Positions 24,378 through 31,614 of a stretch of 32,786 nt of DNA are shown piece after piece; the stretch's first letter is position 1, and each line of letters begins with the position of its first letter. The notes under the pieces were generated by a model. The model saw only the letters and a program-made list of their open reading frames with translations. It had not been told where the DNA came from and did not search any database. Where the stretch lies: NCBI GenBank assembly GCA_019683875.1, contig JADGHN010000003.1, forward strand, positions 1 to 32,786, in the 5' to 3' direction. A program made the position numbers and the translations under genes. The stretch comes from Clostridia bacterium. Lineage in GTDB: Bacteria; Bacillota; Sulfobacillia; RBS10-35; Bu92.

Positions 24378-25415
24378 TTGGCGTCACTCTTCGAACCCTT
24401 CCGACTGCGCGGACTGGAACTCCGGAATCGCATCGTGATGTCGCCCATGTGCATGTATACCGCGGCGGACGACGGCATGCCGACCGACTGGCACTTCGTG
24501 CACTACGGGTCGCGCGCCGTGGGCGGCGTCGGCCTCGTCATGATCGAGGCGACGGCCGTGGAGGCGCGCGGCCGCATCACGCGACAGGACCTGGGCATCT
24601 GGAGCGACGACCACATCCCCGCGTTCCGGCGGATCGTCGACTTCGTCCACCGGGCCGGGGCGGCCATCGGCATCCAGTTGGCGCACGCGGGGCGCAAATC
24701 CTTCCCCGACAACCCGGACGCGCTGGCGCCGGTCGCGGAGCCGTTCCCGGGCAAGGGTCCCATGCCGCGCGCGATGACGGAGCGCGACATCGCCACGGTG
24801 ACGGAGGCGTTCGCCGCCGCCGCGCGGCGCGCGAAGGAAGCCGGCTTCGACGTCATCGAGATCCACGGCGCGCACGGGTACCTGCTGCACGAGTTCACCA
24901 CCCCGCTCGTCAACCGTCGCGACGACGCGTATGGCGGCGGCCTCGACGGCCGGCTGCGCTTCCCGCTTGAGGTGGTGCGCGCGTGCCGCGCCGCGTGGGG
25001 CGACGACGCGCCGATCTTCTACCGCGTCTCGGCGACGGACTGGGCGCCGGGCGGCCTGGACGGGGATGCGACGGTCGAGATCGCCCGCCGCCTCGCCGCG
25101 GCGGGGGTCGACCTCGTCGACTGCTCCAGCGGGGGCGCCACGCCCGCGGCGCCGGCGCGCGCCTATCCTGGCTATCAGGTCGAGTTCGCGCGCCGCGTGC
25201 GGCGCGAGGCGGGCGTGCCCACCGCCGCGGTGGGTCTGATCACGGAGCCCGAGTTCGCGGAGGCTCTGGTGGCGGAAGGCAGCTGCGATCTGGTCTTCCT
25301 GGGGCGGGAGCTGCTGCGGGACCCGTACTGGCCGCGCCGGGCGGCGCTCCGGTTGGGCGTCGACGTGGACTGGCCGCGCCAGTACCTGCGCGCCAAGCCG
25401 GGACGGGCGGGCTGA
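24378..25415 (+). CDS. namA: NADPH dehydrogenase NamA/YqjM-type old yellow enzyme
   Basis: FMN-dependent ene-reductase of 345 residues that reduces activated C=C bonds of enones and nitro compounds. The thermophilic-like/YqjM subclass is identified by C25 and Y27 in MSPMCMY (the redox-sensing Cys near FMN), QLAHAGRKS (100-108), and the substrate-binding pair H163 and H166 in EIHGAHGYLLHEF. The terminal FMN segment VGLITEPEFAEALV and LVFLGRELLRDPYWP is present. The TTG start at 24378 follows GAGGGGG, and MASLFEPFRLRGLELRNRIV aligns with the family start. The usual YGGSxENR reads YGGGLDGR, a mild departure. A small membrane protein follows four bases later. Confidence 0.94.
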   Translation: MASLFEPFRLRGLELRNRIVMSPMCMYTAADDGMPTDWHFVHYGSRAVGGVGLVMIEATAVEARGRITRQDLGIWSDDHIPAFRRIVDFVHRAGAAIGIQLAHAGRKSFPDNPDALAPVAEPFPGKGPMPRAMTERDIATVTEAFAAAARRAKEAGFDVIEIHGAHGYLLHEFTTPLVNRRDDAYGGGLDGRLRFPLEVVRACRAAWGDDAPIFYRVSATDWAPGGLDGDATVEIARRLAAAGVDLVDCSSGGATPAAPARAYPGYQVEFARRVRREAGVPTAAVGLITEPEFAEALVAEGSCDLVFLGRELLRDPYWPRRAALRLGVDVDWPRQYLRAKPGRAG

Positions 25416-25419
25416 GGCC

Positions 25420-25878
25420 ATGGCGCCCCCCGCGCGCCGCATCTCGGGAGAGGCCCGGTCGCCCCGCACGCGCGCGGCGGGCGCTGCCGCGTGGGCCCAC
25501 CGGTGGTTCGCCGCGCTGCTCGGCGCGGCCGCCGCGAGCGGGCTGCCCCTGCGCCTGCTGACCGCCGCGCAGCGAGCCGGCTGGCCGTGGTTGGGCGCCG
25601 GGCACGAGTGGCTCGGCTTCCTCGCGGGACTGCCGCTCGTCCCCACATGGACGCGTCACCGTACGGCGTTCGCGCGCGGCCGCGGCAGGGCGGACGGCTT
25701 CGCCCTGAGCGGGACGCTTGCCGCCGTCGCCGCCGTCCTTGCGTGGGTGTCCGGATTGGCGCTGGAACTGCCCCGGACGGCTCCGCCATGGCTCGCGCCG
25801 TTCCACGGCCTCTGCGGCATCGTCGCCGCCGGTGCGGCGTTGATGCACGTGCTCACGGCCTGGACGCGAGACGCGTAG
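25420..25878 (+). CDS. Small membrane protein with heme-ligand-like histidines (DUF4405-like)
   Basis: A 152-residue protein with a basic N-terminus and about four hydrophobic segments (roughly 27-50, 62-78, 94-114, 126-148). Histidines fall at membrane positions near H27 (AWAHRW), H61 (GHEWLG), H129 (FHGLCG) and H142 (LMHVLTA), the spacing expected of four-helix b-type cytochromes such as DUF4405/cytochrome b561 relatives. Recognition is by pattern only. It starts four bases after namA and is probably co-transcribed, so an electron-transfer link is possible but unproven. Confidence 0.6.
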   Translation: MAPPARRISGEARSPRTRAAGAAAWAHRWFAALLGAAAASGLPLRLLTAAQRAGWPWLGAGHEWLGFLAGLPLVPTWTRHRTAFARGRGRADGFALSGTLAAVAAVLAWVSGLALELPRTAPPWLAPFHGLCGIVAAGAALMHVLTAWTRDA

Positions 25879-25917
25879 TCCCGGCACCCGTGGCAGCGGG
25901 CATCCCGGCCGCGGCGC

Positions 25918-26685
25918 TCACTTTCCCCGCATGAACTGCGTCCGGAGCGTGTCGACCTCCTTGATGAGGGCCTGCGCGTCCCGCGCCACGGCCGCCGCGT
26001 CCTTCGCCTCCGCGTCCCGGGAAATGGCGGCGAGGCGCCGTTCGATCTCCCCGTGGTTGTCGGGGCGCTTCGCGTTGGCGATGGGGTGGAACGACAGCCA
26101 GATCCCGTCCAGCGCGCCGACTTCCGCCTCGACGGCCCGCCACTCGCCCGCCCTGGCGTCGAGCATGGCCGCGCGGGCCTGGAAGTCCATCATCGGGATC
26201 TGCGGCGGCGTCGTCATCTGGAAGAGGTTCATGAACGCGGCGCCGTACCCCGTCAGGGCGTTCGCATTGCCCGCGGCCGCTTCCGCGTCGCGCTTCGCGG
26301 CCGCCTCGCCGGTCTTTTCGACGACCCGGTCGACGCGCTTCAACAGCGACTCGTCGACATGCCGGCGGGCCACCTCGCGGCGGACGGCGGGCCAATCCGC
26401 CTTGACCCTGGCGAAGTTCGCGTCGACCTTCGCCCACTCGCCCGCCAGCGCCGCGTTCACGAGGCTCTCCGCCTGGCTCTCCATGTCCAGCAGTTCCTTG
26501 GGCGCCCACGGCATCTGCCCGGCGTTCTGCGCCACGTTCCTGCCGATCTCGGACGCGTTCGGCACGGAGCCCGGCTTCCCCGGCTTGAGCCGGGCCGCGG
26601 CGCTGCACCCCGCCAGCATCACGGCCGCCGCGAGGATCGCGACCGCCGTGGCCCGCGCCAGCGTTTGACGGTCACGGATGACCAT
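25918..26685 (-). CDS. Uncharacterised lipoprotein, helical
   Basis: A 255-residue secreted lipoprotein. The N-terminus has basic residues, a hydrophobic stretch and lipobox LAGC with C27 as the acylated residue, so it should be anchored on the outer face of the cytoplasmic membrane. The rest is charged, Ala-rich and helical, with two similar halves: a W-K-VDANFARVKADWPAVRREVA pattern at about 84-104 and a RAGEWRAVEAEVGALDGIW pattern at about 177-196. An internal-repeat helical bundle of unknown function is suggested. ATG 26685 follows GGGAGG. Iron-transport or sensor domains such as EfeO are possible remote relatives, but I could not recognise their motifs. Confidence 0.8.
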   Translation of the reverse strand: MVIRDRQTLARATAVAILAAAVMLAGCSAAARLKPGKPGSVPNASEIGRNVAQNAGQMPWAPKELLDMESQAESLVNAALAGEWAKVDANFARVKADWPAVRREVARRHVDESLLKRVDRVVEKTGEAAAKRDAEAAAGNANALTGYGAAFMNLFQMTTPPQIPMMDFQARAAMLDARAGEWRAVEAEVGALDGIWLSFHPIANAKRPDNHGEIERRLAAISRDAEAKDAAAVARDAQALIKEVDTLRTQFMRGK

Positions 26686-26792
26686 CGCCTCCCTATCCGG
26701 GAGTAAGATGGCCGTCCGGGCCCGCGTCTAATCGAGCCTCACCCGGGTGCCGCCGCCGCGGGGCCGGCACACCGCGCGGCCGGGCGGTCGAG

Positions 26793-28184
26793 TCAAGCCC
26801 GCCCGGGCGACATCGCCTCCGCCAGCGCCGCCCAGTAGCGCGCGAGCGTGCGCAGGCCGAGGTCGAAGTTCTCCAGCGTGAAGAACTCGTTCGGCGCGTG
26901 GAAGTTCTCGTCCGGCAGGCCGAAGCCCAGCAGCACGACCGGCGCGCCGAGACGCTCGCGGAAGGTCTGCACGATGGGGATCGAGCCTCCCATGCGAATG
27001 AAGTCGGCCGGCTGGCCGTACGTCTCCTGAAGCGTCTGGGCAGCCGCGCGCACGGCCGGGTGGTCCAGCGGCACGATCGACGCCGGGCTGCCCGCGCCCC
27101 TTTCGATCGTGAGCTCGACCGCGCGCGGCGCGCGGGCTCGGAGGTGCTGCTCGATCGCGTCGAGCACCTTCTCCGGGTCCTGGTCGGGCACAAGGCGGCA
27201 GCTGATCTTCGCCGACGCCCAGGACGGCACGATGGTTTTCCCGCCCTCCCCCTGAAACCCGCCGCTGATGCCGTTGAACTCCAGCGTGGGGCGCGCCCAG
27301 ACGCGCTCCAGGGTGGTGTACCCCGGCTCCCCGAAGAGCGCGGGGACGCCCAGCTGGCGCCGGTAGGCCTCCTCGTCGAAGGGAAGGCGCGCGAAGGCGT
27401 CCCGCTCTTCCGCCGACAGCGGACGGACGTCGTCGTAGAAGCCGGGCACGGCCACGCGGCCGTCTGCATCGTGCAGGCTGGCAAGAAGCGCCACGAGGGC
27501 CTGGATGGGGTTCAGCACGGAGCCGCCATAAAGGCCGGAGTGCAGGTCGCTGGCCGGACCCTGCACGCGCACTTCCATGGACGCGATGCCGCGCAGCCCG
27601 TAGCAGACGGCCGGACGTCCCGCGGCGAACATCGGCGTGTCACTGACGACGACGACATCCGCCGCCAGGCGGTCACGGTTCCGCTCCACGTACGCGTCCA
27701 AGTGGCGGCTGCCCACCTCCTCCTCGCCTTCGACGAGGAACTTGACGTTGACCGGCAGCCGTCCCGTCTCCTCGAGCCAAGCTTCGACGGCCAGGACGTG
27801 CATGAACGTCTGGCCCTTGTCGTCGCTGGCGCCGCGCGCGTACAGGCGGCCGTCGCGGATCTGCGGCTCGAAGGGCGGCGTCGTCCACAGCGACTCCGGA
27901 TCGACCGGTTGCACGTCGTAGTGGCCGTAGATGAGCACCGTCGGCGCGCCGGGCGCGTGGAGCCAGTCGCCGACGACGACCGGGTGGCCGCCGGTCTCCT
28001 CGACCGCCACGTGCTCGAGCCCCGCCCGGCGCAGGCGGTCCGCCAGCCATTCGGCCGCGCGGCGGACGTCGGCACGATGGGTGGAGAGCGCGCTGATGCT
28101 GGGGATGCGCAGGAACTCCATGAGTTCGGCCAGGTGGCGGTCGCGCCTGGCCGCGAAATGGCGTTCGACGTCGAAGGTCTGCAT
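26793..28184 (-). CDS. M20-family dipeptidase/peptidase (PepV/CNDP-like)
   Basis: A zinc-dependent cytosolic peptidase of 463 residues. Metal ligands are visible: H88 in YGHYDVQP with D90, D121 in ARGASDDKG, the Glu pair in VEGEEEVGS (152-159), a dipeptidase-type lid domain with SDLHSGLYGGSVLNP, and the last His in GLPDENFHAPNEFF. The SDDKG and SDLHSGLYGG signatures mark the subfamily of cytosolic nonspecific dipeptidases (carnosine dipeptidase 2-like). ATG 28184 follows AAAGGAGG by eight bases. It is transcribed in the same direction as hflX, with a 48-base gap, and may share its transcript. Confidence 0.93.
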   Translation of the reverse strand: MQTFDVERHFAARRDRHLAELMEFLRIPSISALSTHRADVRRAAEWLADRLRRAGLEHVAVEETGGHPVVVGDWLHAPGAPTVLIYGHYDVQPVDPESLWTTPPFEPQIRDGRLYARGASDDKGQTFMHVLAVEAWLEETGRLPVNVKFLVEGEEEVGSRHLDAYVERNRDRLAADVVVVSDTPMFAAGRPAVCYGLRGIASMEVRVQGPASDLHSGLYGGSVLNPIQALVALLASLHDADGRVAVPGFYDDVRPLSAEERDAFARLPFDEEAYRRQLGVPALFGEPGYTTLERVWARPTLEFNGISGGFQGEGGKTIVPSWASAKISCRLVPDQDPEKVLDAIEQHLRARAPRAVELTIERGAGSPASIVPLDHPAVRAAAQTLQETYGQPADFIRMGGSIPIVQTFRERLGAPVVLLGFGLPDENFHAPNEFFTLENFDLGLRTLARYWAALAEAMSPGRA

Positions 28185-28232
28185 GCCATCGGCCTCCTTC
28201 GAAAGGTCGGGAACGCGGGTCGCCCCGCGGAA

Positions 28233-29483
28233 TCAGCCGCGCGTGGCCGGCGACCCGGCGAGGGCGCGCGCCACGCGACGGGCCGTCGCCTCGTCGCAGC
28301 GGGCCACGACGCGGACGCCCGCGTCCGTGTACTCCTCCCGTTCCACGCGGCCCGCCTGTCGCAGCCAGTCGAGCACGCGCAGCCGGTCGTACGGGACGAG
28401 CCACGCCTCGGTCCGCTCCTGGCGGGCGAGGAGCGCGGCGGCCGCCGCACCCAGCTCGGCCAGGCCCTCCCCCGTGCGGGCCGAGACGGGCACGCCCTCC
28501 GGGACGCGGCGCGCGGCCTCGGCGGCGCCGCCGGGCAGGCGGTCGATCTGGTTGAGGGCCACGAGGCGGGGCACGTCGCCAGCCCCGATTTCGTCCAGCA
28601 CGTCTTCGACGGCGGACATCCGCTGCTCCCACCCGTCCCGGCTGATGTCGACCACGTGCAGGAGCAGGTCGGCCAGCGCCGCCTCTTCCAGCGTGGCGCG
28701 GAAGGCGGCGACGAGCGAATGCGGCAGGTCGTGGATGAAGCCGACGGTGTCCGTCAGGATGACGGCGCGGCCGCCGAGTTCCGCCCGGCGCGACGTGGGG
28801 TCCAGGGTGGCGAAGAGCGCGTCTTCCGCGTGAACGCCGGCCCCCGTGAGGGCGTTGAAGAGCGTCGACTTGCCCGCGTTGGTGTACCCGACGAGCGCCA
28901 CCATCGGCAACTCGAGGCGCGCGCGTCCGGCCCGCAGCACCGTCCGGTGGCGCCGCACGGCCTCGATCTCCCGTTCCAGGGCGCGGATGCGCTCGCGCAG
29001 GCGGCGCCGGTCCGCTTCGAGCTTCGTCTCTCCAGGTCCCCGCGTGCCGATGCCGCCGCCGAGGCGGGACAGCGCCCGCCCCATGCCGGCCAGGCGCGGC
29101 AGGAGATAGCGGAGCTGGGCCAGTTCCACCTGCAGCGCGCCTTCACGCGAGCGGGCCCGCTGCGCGAAGATGTCGAGCACGAGTTGCGTGCGATCCAGCA
29201 CCACGGTGTCGAGGGCGCGTTCCAGGTTGCGCTGCTGGGCGGGCGTCAGTTCCGGCGCGACGATGACGAGCGTGGCGCCCGCGCGCTCGAGTTCCGCCCT
29301 CACTTCCTCCACCTTGCCGCGTCCGATCAGCGTCGCCGGATCGGCCTGCGGCCGGCTCTGCACGACGACGCCGGCGACCTCCGCGCCCGCGCTGCGCGCG
29401 AGGGACGCGAGCTCGTCCGCCTCGTCCTGCGCCGTCCAGCCGTCGCGCCGCCGGTGGGCGACGACGAGCAACGCCCGTTCCAT
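28233..29483 (-). CDS. hflX: Ribosome-associated GTPase HflX
   Basis: A GTPase that splits or rescues stalled 70S ribosomes under heat and other stress. The 416-residue product has the N-terminal HflX domain (GRGKVEEVRAELE, PAQQRNLERAL, DRTQLVLDIFAQRARSREGALQVELAQL in parts), the linker GRALSRLGGGIGTRGPGETKLE with its Gly-rich turn, and the G domain: G1 GYTNAGKS, G3 DTVGF, G4 NQID, with SARTG as the G5 region. The start ATG at 29483 has GAGGGA six bases upstream. The gene is read divergently from the phosphoesterase gene through an overlapping -10. Confidence 0.96.
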   Translation of the reverse strand: MERALLVVAHRRRDGWTAQDEADELASLARSAGAEVAGVVVQSRPQADPATLIGRGKVEEVRAELERAGATLVIVAPELTPAQQRNLERALDTVVLDRTQLVLDIFAQRARSREGALQVELAQLRYLLPRLAGMGRALSRLGGGIGTRGPGETKLEADRRRLRERIRALEREIEAVRRHRTVLRAGRARLELPMVALVGYTNAGKSTLFNALTGAGVHAEDALFATLDPTSRRAELGGRAVILTDTVGFIHDLPHSLVAAFRATLEEAALADLLLHVVDISRDGWEQRMSAVEDVLDEIGAGDVPRLVALNQIDRLPGGAAEAARRVPEGVPVSARTGEGLAELGAAAAALLARQERTEAWLVPYDRLRVLDWLRQAGRVEREEYTDAGVRVVARCDEATARRVARALAGSPATRG

Positions 29484-29506
29484 CCGGCATCCCTCGCATG
29501 CGTCGA

Positions 29507-29516
29507 ATGGTATCAT
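29507..29516. promoter_or_regulatory. Bidirectional extended -10 (hflX and phosphoesterase)
   Basis: ATGGTATCAT is nearly its own reverse complement. Plus strand: TGGTATCAT (29508-29516), hexamer TATCAT, five of six matches, start predicted at 29523-29524. Minus strand: TGATACCAT, hexamer TACCAT (29512-29507), start near 29500, leaving a 17-base leader with the hflX ribosome site. One element could therefore launch both genes in opposite directions. Confidence 0.55.
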
Positions 29517-29523
29517 GGCTGCC

Positions 29524-30069
29524 ATGAAGGCGCTCGTGCTGTCGGACACGCACCTGCCGGCGCGAGGCTCCGACCTGCCCGCCATCGTCTACCGGGCCCT
29601 GTCCGCGCTCGGTCCCGGAGACCTCATCCTGCACGCGGGCGACCTCGTCGCCGCCGACGTGCTCACCGTCCTTGAGGCGTTCGCCCCCGTGCATGCCGTG
29701 CGGGGCAACGTCGACGGTCCCGACGTGTGGCCGCTCCTCCCGGAAAAACGGGTGGTGGCGCTGGGTTCCTTCCGCGTGGGCCTGGTGCACGGCCACGCGG
29801 GCCCCGGGCGCGACACGCCCGACCGCGCCTTCCGCGCCTTTGCGAGCCAGGAACGCCACGTCCACGCCGTCGTCTTCGGCCACAGCCACGAACCGCACCG
29901 CGCCACGCGCGAAGGCTGCCTCATGTTCAATCCCGGCTCGCCCACGGACCGCCGCCGCGCGCCGCACTTCTCCTTCGGCTGGCTATGGCCCGAAGGTGGC
30001 CAACTGCGGGCGGAACACGTCTTCTTCGATCGGCCGGACGAGACGCCCTTCATCCCTCCCGGGTCTTGA
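29524..30069 (+). CDS. Metallophosphoesterase, MJ0936/YfcE type
   Basis: A phosphodiesterase of the calcineurin-like fold with two metal ions. Motifs in order: LSDTHLP (D and H ligands, start of protein), LILHAGDLV, VRGNVDGP (GNxD), VHGHAGPG, VVFGHSHEPH and FNPGSPTDRRR. The 181-residue length agrees with the family (165-190). ATG 29524 gives KALVLSDTH directly after Met; ATG 29515 is three codons earlier. Neither has a ribosome site, but ATG 29524 lies seven bases after the TATCAT -10, so the message may be leaderless. The 3' end overlaps the opposing UDG gene by 20 bases. Confidence 0.92.
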   Translation: MKALVLSDTHLPARGSDLPAIVYRALSALGPGDLILHAGDLVAADVLTVLEAFAPVHAVRGNVDGPDVWPLLPEKRVVALGSFRVGLVHGHAGPGRDTPDRAFRAFASQERHVHAVVFGHSHEPHRATREGCLMFNPGSPTDRRRAPHFSFGWLWPEGGQLRAEHVFFDRPDETPFIPPGS

Positions 30070-30817
30070 GGCGCCGCGGCGTCTCCGCGGGCGGGGACGT
30101 CGCGGCGTCGTCCTCCGCCAGGATCTCGCGCGCCAGCGCGAAGACGCGGTCGAACATCTCTTCCGTGAGCCGCCCGGTCTGCGTGTTCTGTTGCGACGGG
30201 TGATACGACGTGACAAGGACGGGCAGCCCGGGGCCGAGGTCGTGGCGCCGCGCGTGGCCGAAGACCACGGGCGCGGGCCGCGCGCCCATCTCTCGCAGGA
30301 GGCCGAGGAACGCGTCCGTGCCGAACCGGCCCAGGGCGACGACAACACGCACGCGCCGGAGCAGCTGCGCCTCCCTCAGCATGAAGCCCCGGCACCGCAG
30401 GAGCTCCTCGCGCGAGGGCCGGTTGTCCGGCGGTGCGCACCGCACCGGCGAGCTGACAAAGGCGTCCCGGAGTTGGAGGCCGTCGTCCCGCGACACGCTG
30501 GTCGGCTGGTTCGCGAACCCTGCACGATGGAGGGCACGAAAGAGCCACTCCCCGGAGCGGTCGCCGGTGAACATCCGACCGGTCCGGTTCGCCCCGTGCG
30601 CCGCCGGCGCGAGCCCGACGATCCACAGGCGCGCCTCGGGATCCCCGAAGCCCGGCACCGGCTTGCCCCAGTAGGTCTCGTCCCGGTACATCCGCCGCTT
30701 TTCCCGCGCGACCCGTTCCCGGTGCTCCACGAGCCGCGGGCACGCGCGGCACCGGATGATGTCCTCCTCCAGCTGCGCCCACGCCGCCGCGCGCGCGTCA
30801 TCGTCCTGCCTGGACAT
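30050..30817 (-). CDS. Uracil-DNA glycosylase, family 5 (UDGb)
   Basis: Removes uracil, and in this family also hypoxanthine and xanthine, from DNA. The 255-residue protein has C23, C26, C127 and C142 placed as the 4Fe-4S ligands of family 4/5 enzymes. Motif 1 GLAPAAHGANRTGR (69-81 region) and motif 2 SYHPSQQNTQTGRL (204-217 region) are those of family 5, in which the usual catalytic polar residue of motif 1 is missing. ATG 30817 follows GAGGTG by seven bases. UDGb is known from Thermus, Pyrobaculum and actinobacteria, in keeping with a thermophilic or high-GC host. Confidence 0.9.
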   Translation of the reverse strand: MSRQDDDARAAAWAQLEEDIIRCRACPRLVEHRERVAREKRRMYRDETYWGKPVPGFGDPEARLWIVGLAPAAHGANRTGRMFTGDRSGEWLFRALHRAGFANQPTSVSRDDGLQLRDAFVSSPVRCAPPDNRPSREELLRCRGFMLREAQLLRRVRVVVALGRFGTDAFLGLLREMGARPAPVVFGHARRHDLGPGLPVLVTSYHPSQQNTQTGRLTEEMFDRVFALAREILAEDDAATSPPAETPRRLKTREG

Positions 30818-30842
30818 TCCGTTGCACCTCGCCGTGAACAGG

Positions 30843-30873
30843 CTCGCCCCCCGCGAGACCCCCATAGCATGGG
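30843..30873. promoter_or_regulatory. Two inverted repeats before cysH
   Basis: CTCGC-N5-GCGAG (30843-30857) and CCCAT-AGC-ATGGG (30861-30873) lie in the 92-bp gap between the udg and cysH starts. TAGCAT (30865-30870) in the second is a possible -10, so a repressor at the dyad could control cysH-sat. No good -35 was found. Confidence 0.35.
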
Positions 30874-30909
30874 AGAGACGCGAGACCACTCAACGAGGAG
30901 GATGAGGCG

Positions 30910-31614
30910 TTGGCCACACGAGACGTCGAGTGGACGGCGGCGCGGCTGGCGGATGAAGCCGAGCGCCTGGAGACCGCGCCGGCGGAAGAGATCGTCCGCT
31001 GGGCGATGGAACAATTCCACCCGGATATCGTACTCGCCTGCAGTTTCGGGGCGGAAGACGTCGTGCTGCTGGACATGATGTGCCGCGTGCAACCGGGCGC
31101 AAAGGCCTTCTATCTGGACACCGGCCTCCACTTCCCCGAAACGTACGCGGTGCGGGACCGGATCGCCGCGCGTTATCCCGTCGAACTCATCCAGGTGCTG
31201 CCGGACTTGACCGTGGAGGAGCAGGCGCAGCGCTACGGCCCCCGCCTGTGGGAGCGCGACCCCGACGCATGCTGCCGCATGCGCAAAGTCGAGCCGCTTG
31301 AACGGGTGCTGAAGGGTTACCGCGCGTGGATCACGGGCATCCGGCGCGAGCAGGCGCCGACGCGCGCGCGGGCGAAGCCCGTGGAGTGGGACGCGAAGTT
31401 CGGGCTCGTGAAGGTCAACCCGCTCGTGCGTTGGACGTACAAGGACGTCTGGAACTACATCGCCAGGCACGACGTGCCGTACAACGAGCTCCACGACCGC
31501 GGCTACCCGAGCATCGGCTGCTTCCCGTGCACGACGCCCGTGGGCGAGGGCGAAGACCCCCGCAGCGGCCGCTGGCGGGGCAAGGGCAAGCTGGAGTGTG
31601 GACTTCATGCGTAA
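30910..31614 (+). CDS. cysH: Adenylyl-sulfate (APS) reductase, assimilatory, iron-sulfur type
   Basis: Reduces APS to sulfite with thioredoxin-type donors in cysteine synthesis. The 234-residue protein contains C121-C122 (DACCRMRK) and C204, C207 (SIGCFPCT), the CC...CxxC cluster ligands that separate APS reductases from cluster-free PAPS reductases, and the catalytic C230 in the C-terminal LECGLH tail. SFGAEDVVLL is the nucleotide loop, and ITGIRREQAPTRA with VNPLVRWTYKDVWNYI completes the family. The TTG start at 30910 has AGGAGG nine bases upstream. Its end overlaps sat, and no cysC (APS kinase) is present, in line with direct use of APS. Confidence 0.95.
   Translation: MATRDVEWTAARLADEAERLETAPAEEIVRWAMEQFHPDIVLACSFGAEDVVLLDMMCRVQPGAKAFYLDTGLHFPETYAVRDRIAARYPVELIQVLPDLTVEEQAQRYGPRLWERDPDACCRMRKVEPLERVLKGYRAWITGIRREQAPTRARAKPVEWDAKFGLVKVNPLVRWTYKDVWNYIARHDVPYNELHDRGYPSIGCFPCTTPVGEGEDPRSGRWRGKGKLECGLHA

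Noticed and set aside
26686-26792. Hairpin GTGCCG/CGGCAC as a terminator between the peptidase and lipoprotein genes
   Set aside because: No T-run follows on either strand, and such stems are common by chance in this GC-rich DNA.
26898-29675. Very long open frame on the plus strand opposite the M20 peptidase and hflX
   Set aside because: It is antisense to two clear genes, and its product is His/Arg/Ala-rich low-quality sequence without domains, as expected from GC-rich codon bias.
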